Positions 43,364 to 44,026 of a DNA stretch of 44,026 bases are shown here, piece by piece. Below the pieces are notes generated by a model. The model was given only the letters and a program-made list of their open reading frames with translations, made no database searches and had not been told where the DNA came from. The DNA is taken from contig UCCS01000007.1 of the NCBI GenBank assembly GCA_900470965.1, forward strand, positions 1 through 44,026. Direction: 5' to 3'. The stretch comes from Hyphomicrobiales bacterium. Its GTDB lineage: Bacteria > Pseudomonadota > Alphaproteobacteria > Rhizobiales > Rhizobiaceae. Made by a program: the position numbers and the translations under genes. Each line of letters opens with the position of its first letter. The first letter of the stretch is position 1.

Positions 43364-43409
43364 CGTTTTGATGAAAAACGAGGTGAACAATAGTGCGTTT
43401 TGATCAAAA
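43364..43409. promoter_or_regulatory. Two tandem CGTTTTGAT palindromes between glnB and the NnrE gene
   Basis: Site 1 is CGTTTT-GATGA-AAAACG (43364-43380). Site 2 contains the perfect 12-bp palindrome TTTTGATCAAAA (43398-43409), again preceded by CG. Their centres are 32 bp apart, about three helical turns. The whole 43216-43559 gap contains no gene. It holds the sigma-54 promoter, the inverted repeat at 43310, these sites, and an AT-rich leader before the NnrE start. Confidence 0.45.
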
Positions 43410-43559
43410 ATGACGCGAAAATTGAAAAAATCCCTCGACTCATAATTTCTTGTGGCTCGTTGCGAAGTGTTCGAAAAATAGGCAAATGCACAATATTTGT
43501 TCTCTCGTCGTGATAATCATGCGGTTGTTTTTTAGGCGCTTTTTGAATTGAATAGGGGC

Positions 43560-44026
43560 ATGAGCAAACGCCTCGCCGATCTTCTTCTGACACCTGTCGA
43601 AATGGCTGCGGCCGATAAGGCTGCAGCCGAATCCGGAATCGATTCCTATGGCCTGATGGAAAAGGCAGGTGCCGCGGTCGCCGCTGCAGCATTGCGTCTT
43701 TATCCCGGCGCACAACGTTTCGCGGTGTTCTGTGGCCCCGGCAACAATGGCGGTGACGGTTATGTCGTCGCCCGGCTTCTGCAGGAGAGTGGTGGACGGG
43801 TGGAGATCTTCCATCTTGGCGACCCGGAAAAGCTGACGGGCGATGCGGGCCGCGCTAGGGCAGCCTGTGCGCTGAAGGGGCAGGATATCGCGTGCTATGA
43901 CCAGCAGATAGGTGATGTCATCATCGACGGCCTCTTCGGAGCCGGCCTCGCACGCGCTGTGCCATCCGAGGTCGCCGATCTGATCCACAAGGTCGGCAAG
44001 GCAGGAACTCCCGTCATCGCCATCGA
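43560..44026 (+). CDS. nnrE: NAD(P)H-hydrate epimerase (YjeF N-terminal domain), 3' end outside window
   Basis: The frame opens at the ATG at 43560, with AGGGG just upstream, and runs off the window after 155 codons. Residues about 58-74 read CGPGNNGGDGYVVARLL, the YjeF_N signature of the enzyme that epimerises damaged NAD(P)HX. VIIDGLFGAGLAR further on is also typical. In most alphaproteobacteria this domain is fused to the ADP-dependent NAD(P)HX dehydratase (NnrD), which would lie beyond the edge. It is divergent from glnB. The call for the visible domain is strong; the fusion is inferred. Confidence 0.92.
   Translation, partial: MSKRLADLLLTPVEMAAADKAAAESGIDSYGLMEKAGAAVAAAALRLYPGAQRFAVFCGPGNNGGDGYVVARLLQESGGRVEIFHLGDPEKLTGDAGRARAACALKGQDIACYDQQIGDVIIDGLFGAGLARAVPSEVADLIHKVGKAGTPVIAI

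Overview
The window is chromosomal DNA from an alphaproteobacterium, most likely a Rhizobium-type member of the Rhizobiaceae. The clues are high-GC coding with tight ATGA overlaps, several ABC uptake systems, a one-step phosphatidylcholine synthase (Pcs), an IalB-family periplasmic protein, and glnB-glnA behind a sigma-54 promoter. There are 37 protein genes. The first (PIG-L deacetylase) and last (NAD(P)HX epimerase) run off the window. I saw no rRNA, tRNA, CRISPR array, transposase or phage gene.

Positions 1-9737 form a divergent catabolic module. A ROK regulator and a PIG-L deacetylase face leftward. A sugar-type ABC transporter (binding protein, two permeases, ATPase) faces rightward, with an argininosuccinate-lyase-like enzyme and a PfkB kinase. 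The rightward genes are almost all translationally coupled. The substrate cannot be read from the sequence, but the enzyme set suggests an N-substituted, probably sugar-like compound. This is the best candidate here for an uncharacterised pathway.

Positions 9995-13931 hold a MacA/MacB-like export system and a GntR-family regulator preceded by two identical TGATATATCA palindromes. Positions 13980-16758 hold ferredoxin-NADP reductase (leftward), phosphatidylcholine synthase and a quinone-oxidoreductase-like enzyme.

Positions 16798-26997 carry two further ABC importers back to back. The first is a BMP/nucleoside-type system. It ends in a strong terminator, followed by a YtfQ-YtfR-YtfT-YjfF (galactofuranose-type) system with its own FadR-type GntR regulator. 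A perfect 12-bp hairpin lies between ytfQ and ytfR.

From 27062 onward the genes are core functions. glmU and glmS make UDP-GlcNAc precursors, followed by a DUF502 membrane protein. recG then faces sdhE-mfd divergently. After these come a FrnE/DsbA-like protein, an orphan peptide-binding protein, IalB, HspQ, glutamine synthetase (glnA), PII (glnB) and NnrE. The glnB upstream region carries a near-consensus -24/-12 promoter and several unexplained palindromes.
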